NCBI RefSeq assembly: GCF_005886805.2 | Contig: NZ_CP045430.1 | Coordinates: forward strand, 992,001-1,056,000 | Reading direction: 5' to 3' | DNA: 64,000 nt | From: Pseudoalteromonas rubra | GTDB lineage: Bacteria > Pseudomonadota > Gammaproteobacteria > Enterobacterales > Alteromonadaceae | Shown here: positions 37,996 to 46,013 of the stretch, in pieces | How the letters are laid out: each line of letters starts with the position of its first letter | Numbering within the stretch: position 1 is the first letter of the stretch | The notes under the pieces: model-generated | What the model saw: the letters and a program-made list of their open reading frames with translations, nothing else | Databases searched by the model: none | What the model was told of the DNA's origin: nothing | Translations under genes and position numbers: made by a program

Positions 37996-38241
37996 GGAAA
38001 CCACTTTGCCCGGACACCCACCCCACCTTTTAGTAGATCCCCTACAGTTGAAACCAACCCGGTACTCGCCTGTAATCACAAACTAACAAAAATTGTCCAT
38101 AATAAATAAGAAGTTTGTTAGATTGCTCTAAGGCATGCAGTTAAAGGCTGACATAAAGGCACATCCAGTGCCCGCTCGTCGCAATGCTAAACAAAGCACT
38201 TTGTTTCGTTAGCGAAAATATTAAACACTAAAGGAAGCTCT

Positions 38242-38553
38242 ATGAAAGCGTTATTACCAGTTCTACTTGTTTTGTTCCCTATATTGGCAAATGCGGCGGA
38301 TATCAACTGTAAAGGCAAAGTCACCTGGGTAATGGATTATCCTCATCAATGTAGTGGCAACACTGCATTCAGGACAAGCGCCTCTAATGGCAAGTGGATT
38401 TGTCCGCCGTCGGACAAAGGTAACGCCATTGTTTTGGCAGCACTCGCGGCAGGTAAAAGCGTAGAAGTTTACATTGATGATAAAAATGGCTCCATTAGCT
38501 GCTCGTCACTTCCTGATTATGTGAGCGCCAGATACATAATCATTAACCCCTAA
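38242..38553 (+). CDS. Small secreted protein of the 'AA..SGK' family, copy 4
   Basis: 103 residues behind AAGGAAGC. Signal peptide 1-18 (cleavage NAA). 'NCKGKVTWVMDYP', a Cys near the middle (KWICPPSDKG), then 'VLAALAAGKSVEVYIDDKNG' and a late Cys before a C-terminal strand. Fits the shared family layout; it stands between two 83-bp repeat blocks. Confidence 0.75.
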   Translation: MKALLPVLLVLFPILANAADINCKGKVTWVMDYPHQCSGNTAFRTSASNGKWICPPSDKGNAIVLAALAAGKSVEVYIDDKNGSISCSSLPDYVSARYIIINP

Positions 38554-38555
38554 AT

Positions 38556-38672
38556 TCTGAGTCATTACGCAGTGTCTGGGGTGACGCTGGGGCTTGTGAG
38601 TTCGGTTGCAACGGGGTGTTACTGCATCGCACGTTGGTAGATCCCGGCTCGCAAGCGTCCGGGATGACCGAG
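38556..38672. repeat. 83-bp REP-like repeat, dispersed copy
   Basis: One and a half units, with the palindromic core at 38640-38666. It lies downstream of the small secreted gene. Confidence 0.75.
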
Positions 38673-38820
38673 GTGGATGCCGTTTTGAGAAAAAGTTCTA
38701 GTTTTGAAGTAGAAGTTCGGCCATGTCAGGTTTGACTGCCAGGTCGGTACTCATTCAGACACTGTGTCGCATTGAATTTGGTGCTATCTGATAAAAATGC
38801 GCCAATTCTTTAATCCGCCG

Positions 38821-40764
38821 TTACACCCCAAAACCTAATTGTTTTACTTTACTCAAAACCTGCTGGTAGCGAATGTCTGCGCAGCTGCCAAACCCGGCAC
38901 GTTGTCTGAATTTGGAAGAGGTTGCCAAAGGCGAGGTCATGCCGGTTAGGAATCGAGTCAGTATTGCGAGGCTTGGTGTAACACCAATTTGCACCAGGTG
39001 CTGTTTTAGCGCACTTAGGTCGCTTCGTAATGTGTCGTCCGACGGAAATTCTGTCTGTTTAGACAGGGCTAATTGTGCAATTTGGCCTCGGCACGCTGAG
39101 CAGTGCCCGCATTGCTCAGGGGCATTTTCATCGTCAAAATAGCGCGCCAAGTTGTAACTTAAACATGTGGTTAACTCAAAAAAGCGCAGCATGGCAGCGA
39201 TGCGTTTAACCTCGGCTTGCTCCTTATCTAAAAAGTAGTCGGCAAGTTCTTTGGCCAGATTTGGCTCTGCCAGCTTAGTATCAATAACCTGATAAACCTG
39301 CATCATGCGTTTTGACTCAAGCTCAATGTGCCCTTGCTCATACAGGTAGTCCAGTGCCGCTACAATTCGATTTCTGTCGTGCCCTAGTTGCACTAAGGCC
39401 TGAATATCAACGGTGCCCCACACTTTCTTAAATTGCGTATTGGCAATTATCTGCTGAATAAATTGCTGACGGTTCGCATCAAACATACTGATAACTTCTT
39501 GCTCTGTGCGTAACCACTTAAACCTAAAGTCGGCGTAAAAGGCGTATTTGGCCTCAATGACGCCTTTAAGTTCGAGCTGCACCAACAAGGTTTTTAATGC
39601 CAGCAATCGGATATTGCTGACTTTAGAGGCGCTGAGCTCCTGCATTTCCCACAACCCCTGCTGTTGCTGCGACTGAATTTCGTCAATCAATGCCTGAATA
39701 CTGGCTTGCTCTGGGGTGTCGGCGTAAACAAAGTTCTCAAGCGTCGCAACGCCATCTAAGTTAGCAAGGGTAATGCATTCAGAAAATTGCCCGTCGCGCC
39801 CTGCACGGCCTATCTCCTGACTGTAATTCTCTATCGATTTTGGCAGGTCGTAGTGCACCACAAACCGAATATCGGATTTGTCTATGCCCATACCAAAGGC
39901 AATCGTGGCAACAATCACTTGTTTGTGATTGTTCATGAAATCGTTTTGGATACTCTGACGAAGGCTGTCATCCAGCCCGGCATGATAGGCAGCGGCATTT
40001 ACGCCCGCCGCCTGCAACTGCTTAGCCACTTGCTCAGCCTGTTGTTGCAGCGTGACATACACAATGCCTGCGCCAGCTTGCTGCTTTAAATAGCCAATCA
40101 GTGCCTGCACTTTTTGCTCTTCCGGGTAGGCATACACGCTTAGATCCAGATTGGCGCGATAAAAGCCCGTTTGCACGATATGCTCGGGTTTTATATCAAA
40201 CCGGTTCGCCATGTCGCGCTTTACTTTTTTGGTCGCCGTGGCGGTGAGCAGCAGCACCAGTGGAATGTTTAACTCATTACGATAGTCGGGTAATTTGAGA
40301 TAATCAGGCCTGAAATTGTGACCCCATTCAGAGATACAGTGCGCTTCATCAACTACCAGCATAGAAACAGGCACTTGCTTGATGAATTCTCTGAAACGTT
40401 CGTTCTTAAATCGCTCAACCGAGATCATCAGCACTTTAATGCTGCCATTTCTGACATTTTGCATCACAGACTGACTTTGCTCTCGAGTTAATGTTGAATC
40501 TAAACTGGCCGCATTGATGTTTTTGCTGTGTAAAAACTCCAGCTGATCTTTCATGAGCGCCAGCAAAGGCGAAATAACTAAGGTTAAATTGGGGAGCTGT
40601 AAGGCCGTCAGCTGATAACACAAGGATTTACCTGAACCGGTAGGGAAAATTGCAAGGCTAGAGTGACCGTTAACCAGCTGGGTGATAGTTTGTTCCTGGC
40701 CAGGTCTGAATGCTGAAAAGCCAAAGCGCTGCGATAAGGTCTGGTGGATCACCGATTCGTTCAT
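38821..40764 (-). CDS. RecQ-family ATP-dependent DNA helicase
   Basis: About 647 residues from the ATG at 40764 (MNESVIHQTLSQRFGFSAFRPGQEQ). Motifs: Q motif/'FRPGQEQTI', Walker A PTGSGKS, DEAH box 'VVDEAHCISEWGHNFRPDYL', motif III 'LLLTATAT', motif VI 'YSQEIGRAGRDG', and the zinc-binding RQC cysteines ('CGHCSACRGQIA'). 3'-5' helicase for recombination and repair. Some RecQ proteins end in an HRDC domain; the C-terminus here looks short of that. Monocistronic. Confidence 0.93.
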   Translation of the reverse strand: MNESVIHQTLSQRFGFSAFRPGQEQTITQLVNGHSSLAIFPTGSGKSLCYQLTALQLPNLTLVISPLLALMKDQLEFLHSKNINAASLDSTLTREQSQSVMQNVRNGSIKVLMISVERFKNERFREFIKQVPVSMLVVDEAHCISEWGHNFRPDYLKLPDYRNELNIPLVLLLTATATKKVKRDMANRFDIKPEHIVQTGFYRANLDLSVYAYPEEQKVQALIGYLKQQAGAGIVYVTLQQQAEQVAKQLQAAGVNAAAYHAGLDDSLRQSIQNDFMNNHKQVIVATIAFGMGIDKSDIRFVVHYDLPKSIENYSQEIGRAGRDGQFSECITLANLDGVATLENFVYADTPEQASIQALIDEIQSQQQQGLWEMQELSASKVSNIRLLALKTLLVQLELKGVIEAKYAFYADFRFKWLRTEQEVISMFDANRQQFIQQIIANTQFKKVWGTVDIQALVQLGHDRNRIVAALDYLYEQGHIELESKRMMQVYQVIDTKLAEPNLAKELADYFLDKEQAEVKRIAAMLRFFELTTCLSYNLARYFDDENAPEQCGHCSACRGQIAQLALSKQTEFPSDDTLRSDLSALKQHLVQIGVTPSLAILTRFLTGMTSPLATSSKFRQRAGFGSCADIRYQQVLSKVKQLGFGV

Positions 40765-40917
40765 GATGCAAAATTCCGTGTTAACAACTGTCGTGTAAGA
40801 TAACACAATACTGATCTCCAGTAATACCTAACCAGTTTGACGGGTTGGATAACAGCTGAGTTACGGCTGGGTTGGTAGGGTTCGCGACTAAAAGGAACCA
40901 CAGTATTGCTGGTCAGT

Positions 40918-41020
40918 AGATCCCGGCTCGCAAGCGTCCGGGATGACAGTGGGGTGTGTATGTTCGGATGCAACGGAGCACCACTGTGCCACACGTTGGT
41001 AAATCCCAGTTCACAAACAA
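40918..41020. repeat. 83-bp REP-like repeat, dispersed copy
   Basis: Palindromic core at 40918-40946, next unit start at 41001, again exactly 83 bases later. It flanks the upstream side of the Cys-repeat/YcaO cluster. Confidence 0.8.
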
Positions 41021-41177
41021 CACCTCATGTAATCTGAGCAACACAGATCATGCATACCTGCCGAACGTTATTTTTGTGTAATAGGATGTAATAAAATTTG
41101 GGAAACCTTGCTGATACACTCAAAGACTGTTGAAAAATTAATCTACCGATAATTTTACACAGCAAGGAAAGTAAACC
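41021..41177. other. Promoter region of the YcaO cluster
   Basis: Between the last REP-like unit and the first cluster gene; ends with AAGGAAAG ahead of the ATG. No distinctive operator seen. Confidence 0.35.
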
Positions 41178-42296
41178 ATGAGTAAGCAAGACCCCATTGC
41201 GCAATTACAAATTGAAATCGCGCAACTTCAATCAGCATTTGAAGATCTGAACAAACACTGTTCTGAAACCAATACCCACGGCGCCATATTACGCTGCGCC
41301 TCATGCATCCCTCAGCAGCTTAACTGCACAGACAAGCCCACTAACCCGCAACAGCCTAATTTTGTGCCAGATTTTAATGTGCCGCTCATTGCAGCCGGTG
41401 GTGGCGATCAAAACTGTGAGATCCTTGAAAAGCTCGGGCCATTGGCCGGGTTAATTGGGACCTGGGTTAGCACACGATACGGGGGATTTAATGTTATGCC
41501 GATCCCGCAAGATAATGCCCCGAATGGCTTCATCTTAAAAAATATCCCCTACTACGAGGTCATGACCTTTAGCGCGATTCAGGGCAAAGTGGCTAACCGG
41601 GCGGGTAATTACGAGCAAGATGCCTACACCATTTTTTATTCGCAACGGGTATTTTTTGCCGATGGCCCGCAAAAAGATGAGCTCGTCCATGCTGAAAATG
41701 GCAGCTGGTTACATCAGGTGATTGCACCTCAGGGGCAAGGTACCCTGAACAAGAAACCCTGGGTGCCGGATACCCCCGATCCGCTCCCGGTGCAAGCACC
41801 GGACCTGACTATTGTAAAACAAGTGTCTGTACCGCATGGAAATTCAATTCTGGCTATTGGAGGGCACGATTGTTTCAGAGGTGCGCCCAACATTCCTGTT
41901 GCCAATGCCCTGCCCACGGCTGGCGGTGCGAGCTTTAAAGTCCCTTATGGTCCTGATATTCCTGAAAACCCCAATGTGAACCCCAACATTGTGCTGCAAG
42001 TTGCTTTAGACAGTCTTTACCAGCAAGGCATAGGCGTGATCGACACCACAGTGCTGGATGTCGATACGCAAGCCGACGGCAATATCGCCAACACGCCCTT
42101 TATGCAAACGCACTCCAATGTGCCTCGTTTTAAAACCACTATGTGGTTAGAGCGACTATCCAATGGCCAGAATATGCTGCAGTACAGTCAGGATATTACG
42201 TTGGACTTTAGTTTAATAAACGGCAAAGACCCCAGCAAACGAAGCCGTTACATGTTTCCACACATAACGGCCAACACCCTGTTTAAAGTGCAATAA
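41178..42296 (+). CDS. Heme-binding/nitrobindin-like beta-barrel protein with leader-like N-terminus
   Basis: 372 residues. From about 80 on, the sequence ('KLGPLAGLIGTWVSTRYGGFN', later 'VSVPHGNSILAIGG' and 'MWLERLSNGQNMLQYSQDITLDF') resembles nitrobindin/FABP-like heme-binding barrels. The first ~43 residues are different: a helical stretch and clustered Cys (C28, C40, C43, C50) that align with the start of the Cys-repeat protein encoded next (MS-K/E-Q, ..I..LQ.., L.S, C, CA-x-C). It could be a partner enzyme bearing a leader tag, or itself a substrate of the cyclodehydratase. First gene of the cluster, ribosome site AAGGAAAG. Confidence 0.7.
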   Translation: MSKQDPIAQLQIEIAQLQSAFEDLNKHCSETNTHGAILRCASCIPQQLNCTDKPTNPQQPNFVPDFNVPLIAAGGGDQNCEILEKLGPLAGLIGTWVSTRYGGFNVMPIPQDNAPNGFILKNIPYYEVMTFSAIQGKVANRAGNYEQDAYTIFYSQRVFFADGPQKDELVHAENGSWLHQVIAPQGQGTLNKKPWVPDTPDPLPVQAPDLTIVKQVSVPHGNSILAIGGHDCFRGAPNIPVANALPTAGGASFKVPYGPDIPENPNVNPNIVLQVALDSLYQQGIGVIDTTVLDVDTQADGNIANTPFMQTHSNVPRFKTTMWLERLSNGQNMLQYSQDITLDFSLINGKDPSKRSRYMFPHITANTLFKVQ

Positions 42297-42436
42297 GTTC
42301 CCTATTGCAATGTGATGAATGTGTCTTTTAAAGACATGCTGTTTGCCACTTATGACATGTGCGGCAAGCAACAAACCTAGGTTGTTTTTGGTACTCGATA
42401 CCAATAACACAATAAACTTAACTTAAGGAAAGTATG

Positions 42437-43501
42437 ATGAGCGAACAAGCTATCAAAGAACTTCAGTTACAGGTAACTGAGCTCACCTCAAAAGTCAAAG
42501 CACTAGAAGCACGCTGTAACCCGTCTGGCATTGCCGACTGTGCTGTATGTTACTACTGCACACCTTGTGCTCCATGTGCCGCACCAACAATCCTGTGTGT
42601 CCCGTGCACTACCACACTATGTGCAACCTGTGCACCTGTTGGTACTAGCTATCAGCCGCTGGGCCCACCTACCCCCTGTGTAGCCTGCATACAATGTGAG
42701 ACGACCCATAAGTGTGTAACCTGTGAGCCAGTTACTAACTGTGTCACTTGCTATCCCTGCATTGTTAATTTCTGTGCACTATATCAACCGGGCCAGACTC
42801 TGCAATGTCAGCAATGTGCACCTGTCACTCAATGTGATACTTGCTACCCTTGTATTGTTAACTTCTGTCAGCAATGCGCTCCAATCACGCAATGCGTCTA
42901 CTGCTATCCATGTACCGTTACCCTCTGTCAACAATGTGAGTCTGTCACTAAGTGTGATACTTGTTATCCATGTATTGTGACTTTCTGTGTTATGTGCCAG
43001 CCAGGTCAAAACGGGCAATGCCAGCTATGTGCCACCAGAAAGTGCGAAACCTGTTATCCGTGCATCGTTAACTTCTGCCAGCAGTGCCAGCCGGTTACCA
43101 AGTGTGACACCTGTTACCCATGCACTGTGAATTTCTGCGCTTTGTGTCAAACGGAACAAAAGGCACATTGCCAGCAGTGTGCACACATCACCAAATGTGA
43201 TACCTGCTACCCCTGTGTGGTGAACTTCTGTGCGCAGTGTTATCAGTGTGCGTCTCAATGTGTGCAATGCGCTCAGCAGTGTCTTCAGTGCACTTATCAT
43301 TGTGCTCAGTGCACCCAACAATGTGTGCAGTGTGCTCATCAATGTCTTCAATGCACCCACCAGTGTTTGCAGTGTACCCATCAATGCGTTCAGTGTACCC
43401 AGCAGTGTTTGCAGTGTACTCATCAATGCGTTCAGTGCACCCATCAGTGTGTGCAGGGTTACCAATGCGTAACATGCACACCATGCAGCACCGGCGGCTA
43501 G
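42437..43501 (+). CDS. Giant Cys-repeat protein, candidate azoline RiPP precursor
   Basis: Start at ATG 42437 (AAGGAA 6 bases ahead); an ATG sits 3 bases earlier. Numbered from the earlier ATG, residues 1-27 are a charged helix (leader-like). Then come about 77 Cys (hand count) in 355 residues. Residues about 103-268 hold seven units of C-x-x-CYPC-x-V-x-(F/L)-C with interposed CxxC. Residues about 272-341 hold about nine 7-residue units C-x-Q-C-(T/A)-(H/Q)-Q. It ends CSTGG. No signal peptide. Its position before a YcaO cyclodehydratase makes it the probable substrate, with many Cys to cyclise. Alternatives: a metal-binding Cys protein; this explains the leader and context less well. Confidence 0.75.
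   Translation: MSEQAIKELQLQVTELTSKVKALEARCNPSGIADCAVCYYCTPCAPCAAPTILCVPCTTTLCATCAPVGTSYQPLGPPTPCVACIQCETTHKCVTCEPVTNCVTCYPCIVNFCALYQPGQTLQCQQCAPVTQCDTCYPCIVNFCQQCAPITQCVYCYPCTVTLCQQCESVTKCDTCYPCIVTFCVMCQPGQNGQCQLCATRKCETCYPCIVNFCQQCQPVTKCDTCYPCTVNFCALCQTEQKAHCQQCAHITKCDTCYPCVVNFCAQCYQCASQCVQCAQQCLQCTYHCAQCTQQCVQCAHQCLQCTHQCLQCTHQCVQCTQQCLQCTHQCVQCTHQCVQGYQCVTCTPCSTGG
42740..43240 (+). repeat. Coding repeat array 1 (CYPC units)
   Basis: Seven approximate repeats of the motif ACYPC-x-V; spacing alternates about 24-51 bases. The array encodes residues about 103-268 of the Cys-repeat protein. Confidence 0.75.
43247..43456 (+). repeat. Coding repeat array 2 (21-bp units)
   Basis: About nine to ten 21-base units of the type CAGTGTxTxCAGTGYACYCAT (18-21 bases), encoding C-x-Q-C-T-H-Q. 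High DNA similarity suggests recent expansion. Confidence 0.8.
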
Positions 43502-43513
43502 CACGCAGTTATT

Positions 43514-43542
43514 GACACTCCCCGCTTTGTGCGAGGAGTGTC
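43514..43542 (+). terminator. Hairpin between precursor and cyclodehydratase (possible attenuator)
   Basis: Stem GACACTCC / GGAGTGTC with inner CGC/GCG pairs and a small loop, 12 bases after the precursor stop. It is not followed by a T-run, so it may only partly stop transcription or mark an mRNA processing site, giving more precursor than enzyme. Confidence 0.5.
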
Positions 43543-43565
43543 TTAAGAAATTGGATGTTTAATTT

Positions 43566-45998
43566 ATGAAAAAGCTAAGATTGACCCCGGCTGCGAGCAT
43601 TAATCCCAACAGCAATGGTGTGTTATTAAGTTCAGATTTGGGAGACTTCCAGATTCACGGTCGCGATACCTCCGACTTTGTTGAAAAAATCCTGCCATTG
43701 CTTAAGGGAGAGCTGACACAGGCTGAAATTTGCACCCGTTTACCTGAATATGGGGATGCAAGTATTGAGGCCGTGCTGCAACTGCTCAGCCAGTATGGTT
43801 TGTTGGAAGAAGTCTCTGAACAACTTGAATTTCAACCGCCCGGTTTAGTACAAACCCGCTTTTTACGCCCCTGGCAGCAAGCAAGCCAACAACCACACAG
43901 CCAGGACCAGGTATACTCTCTTGATCCCTGCCGGGTACTCGTTATCGGCCTTGAACCCTGGGCTGTCACGCTACTGGAAGAGCTGGGTACTGCGGGTGTC
44001 GGCCATGTTCATTTATTAGATAAAGAAAATATCACCAACGACGATTTAACATGCCACCGCTTTCTCACGCCACAAGACATTGGTAAACCCAGAGCACAGG
44101 TCTTTACAGCGGCACTGCAACAGCGCAACCCCTGGATGCAGATCAGCCACTCTGAGCTCACCTGCGATAACCCCCAGTTAGGCAGCCCATCAAATGACTG
44201 GGATTTAGCCATTGTCACGTTAAGTAAAGATGCCCACTTTTGGTCGCATAAAGTCTCTGAATATGTGCATCAGCACACGATTAAAACACTTTATGGCCAC
44301 CTCGACGGCCTGGAGAGCTGGATAGGTCCGGTGGTCAATTTAGATGACACCACCTCAGGCTCATGCTGGAACTGCTTAAGACTCAGAAAGCTGGGCACAG
44401 AACAACACGGTGAGCTTGCACATGAATTAGAAAAAAGCCTTAAAAAGAATCGTGACGGCCGTGCCCGCAGTATGCTTACACCTATGTCTGCCATCACAGG
44501 CCAACAGCTTGCCATGGAGGCATTAAAAATCCTCTGGGGCTATAGCGAAAGCGAACTGGTATCGCGTGTCATGGTACAAAACCTGGTTACGCACCAGGCA
44601 GAAAAACATGCCATTATCCCTATTCCCTGGTGTGATGTTTGTGGTTTTGATCATAGCAATATGAATACCCACGCGTTATCCATGCACCGAGATACCCATT
44701 CTGCCACTAACCCGCTAAATCAACTCCAGGATGTTGAGCAATTTAAATCGCTATTTGAAGGCTGGGTCGATCCCCTCACAGGGATCGTCCGCCAGCTCAC
44801 GGGACATGCGCCACATTTACCTGACTTCCCGATCACAGCATCTGCCGGGGTATCCTCGTTTACGGAGGGCGAATTTGACCCAAGAGCCTCAGGTCAGGTT
44901 GGCTCAGGTAAAGGATTGGATACTATTTCAGCGCATATTAGTGCCGTCGGTGAGGCTCTGGAGCGCTACTCGGCGGCCAGATACAAATTGAGTGATTGCA
45001 AATATGCCTCAATTAGCCAGTTAAACGGTGACTATGTCGATCCGGATACCTTAGTGTTGTATTCCAATAAACAATACAGCACGCCTAATTTCCCGTTTCA
45101 CAAATGGCACAGAAAACAAAAAATACACTGGTGCCGCGGCAACTGGCTGGCAACCAAAGAGCCTGTCTGGGTACCGGCATTGGTTAGCTATTTTAACTTT
45201 GCCTGCCCTTATAAAGAGCAGTTTAGTCAGGTGTCATCAAATGGGCTCGCGGCTGGCCAAAACAACGATGATGCTGCACTCAGAGCCTGTTATGAACTCA
45301 TAGAACGCGACGCTATGATGCTCACCTGGTATGCACAGCTGCCCTGCGAACGTCTCAGTTACGAGGCACTAAACCAGGGAAAAATGCGCGTTATGATTGA
45401 AGAACTAACTGAGCTGGGCATTGAGCTCGAATGCTACTTACTGGATGTGGGATTACACGTACCAACGGTCGTGTGTTTAGCGCTGGGAGATGGCTATCGC
45501 ACCCCTGCAGTCTCAGTGGCCCTGGCCACGCATGGAGATATCAAAGTAGCCATGCGCAAAGCATTGCTAGAACAAGGCCATGTAATGCCTTATCTGTGCC
45601 AGTTAATGCGCTCTGGACAGGCAATTCCTCAGCAAGTCAGTGACGTAACAAGCCTGGAAGATCACGCGGCCTATTATTTTAGTAAAAGCAAACTCGCGGC
45701 CTTTGACTTTATGCGCCGACCCATCAGCGAGGCGAAAACGCTGGAAGACTGGCCGTATGAGGTGATCACACACGTCGGCCAGCTTAAGCAACGCCTGGAT
45801 ACAGCTGGGGTCGAAGTCGCCATTGTGGATGTTACCTCACCAGATATGGCACTCAGCCCGTTCAGGGTTGCGCGTGCTATTGGTGTCAACATGCAACCCA
45901 TTCACTTTGGTGAGCAATTTAAACGGGTAGACAACCCAAGGCTGCGCAAATTGTTGCAAGGGCGGCCGGTTAACCAAGAGCCACATCCAATTGCTTAG
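43566..45998 (+). CDS. Fused E1-like/YcaO azoline cyclodehydratase
   Basis: 810 residues, the length class of PatD/TruD/LynD enzymes. Residues 1-90: winged-helix-like leader-binding (RRE-like) region. 120-360: ThiF/E1-like domain ('VLVIGLEPWAVTLLEELGTAG', 124-144) with a zinc tetrathiolate C267/C270 and C356/C359. About 400-810: YcaO domain with the ATP-site motif S459-x-x-x-E463-x-x-E466-R ('ISAVGEALERYSA') and 'AGQNNDDAALRACYELIERDAMM'. The C-terminus ends PHPIA, near the PxPxP seen in azoline enzymes. It should turn Cys (or Ser/Thr) of a leader-bearing peptide into azolines using ATP. It begins 65 bases after the Cys-repeat gene. Confidence 0.92.
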   Translation: MKKLRLTPAASINPNSNGVLLSSDLGDFQIHGRDTSDFVEKILPLLKGELTQAEICTRLPEYGDASIEAVLQLLSQYGLLEEVSEQLEFQPPGLVQTRFLRPWQQASQQPHSQDQVYSLDPCRVLVIGLEPWAVTLLEELGTAGVGHVHLLDKENITNDDLTCHRFLTPQDIGKPRAQVFTAALQQRNPWMQISHSELTCDNPQLGSPSNDWDLAIVTLSKDAHFWSHKVSEYVHQHTIKTLYGHLDGLESWIGPVVNLDDTTSGSCWNCLRLRKLGTEQHGELAHELEKSLKKNRDGRARSMLTPMSAITGQQLAMEALKILWGYSESELVSRVMVQNLVTHQAEKHAIIPIPWCDVCGFDHSNMNTHALSMHRDTHSATNPLNQLQDVEQFKSLFEGWVDPLTGIVRQLTGHAPHLPDFPITASAGVSSFTEGEFDPRASGQVGSGKGLDTISAHISAVGEALERYSAARYKLSDCKYASISQLNGDYVDPDTLVLYSNKQYSTPNFPFHKWHRKQKIHWCRGNWLATKEPVWVPALVSYFNFACPYKEQFSQVSSNGLAAGQNNDDAALRACYELIERDAMMLTWYAQLPCERLSYEALNQGKMRVMIEELTELGIELECYLLDVGLHVPTVVCLALGDGYRTPAVSVALATHGDIKVAMRKALLEQGHVMPYLCQLMRSGQAIPQQVSDVTSLEDHAAYYFSKSKLAAFDFMRRPISEAKTLEDWPYEVITHVGQLKQRLDTAGVEVAIVDVTSPDMALSPFRVARAIGVNMQPIHFGEQFKRVDNPRLRKLLQGRPVNQEPHPIA

Positions 45999-46013
45999 AA
46001 AAAGGATAATATT

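Noticed and set aside
42437..43501. Metallothionein or Cys-rich structural protein
   Set aside because: It cannot be excluded, but the adjoining cyclodehydratase, reductase and leader-like N-terminus fit a RiPP precursor better; kept only as the alternative.
43025..43515. Several other frames over the Cys-repeat array
   Set aside because: They arise because 21-bp units keep every frame open; only the frame with leader, ribosome site and Cys periodicity was kept.
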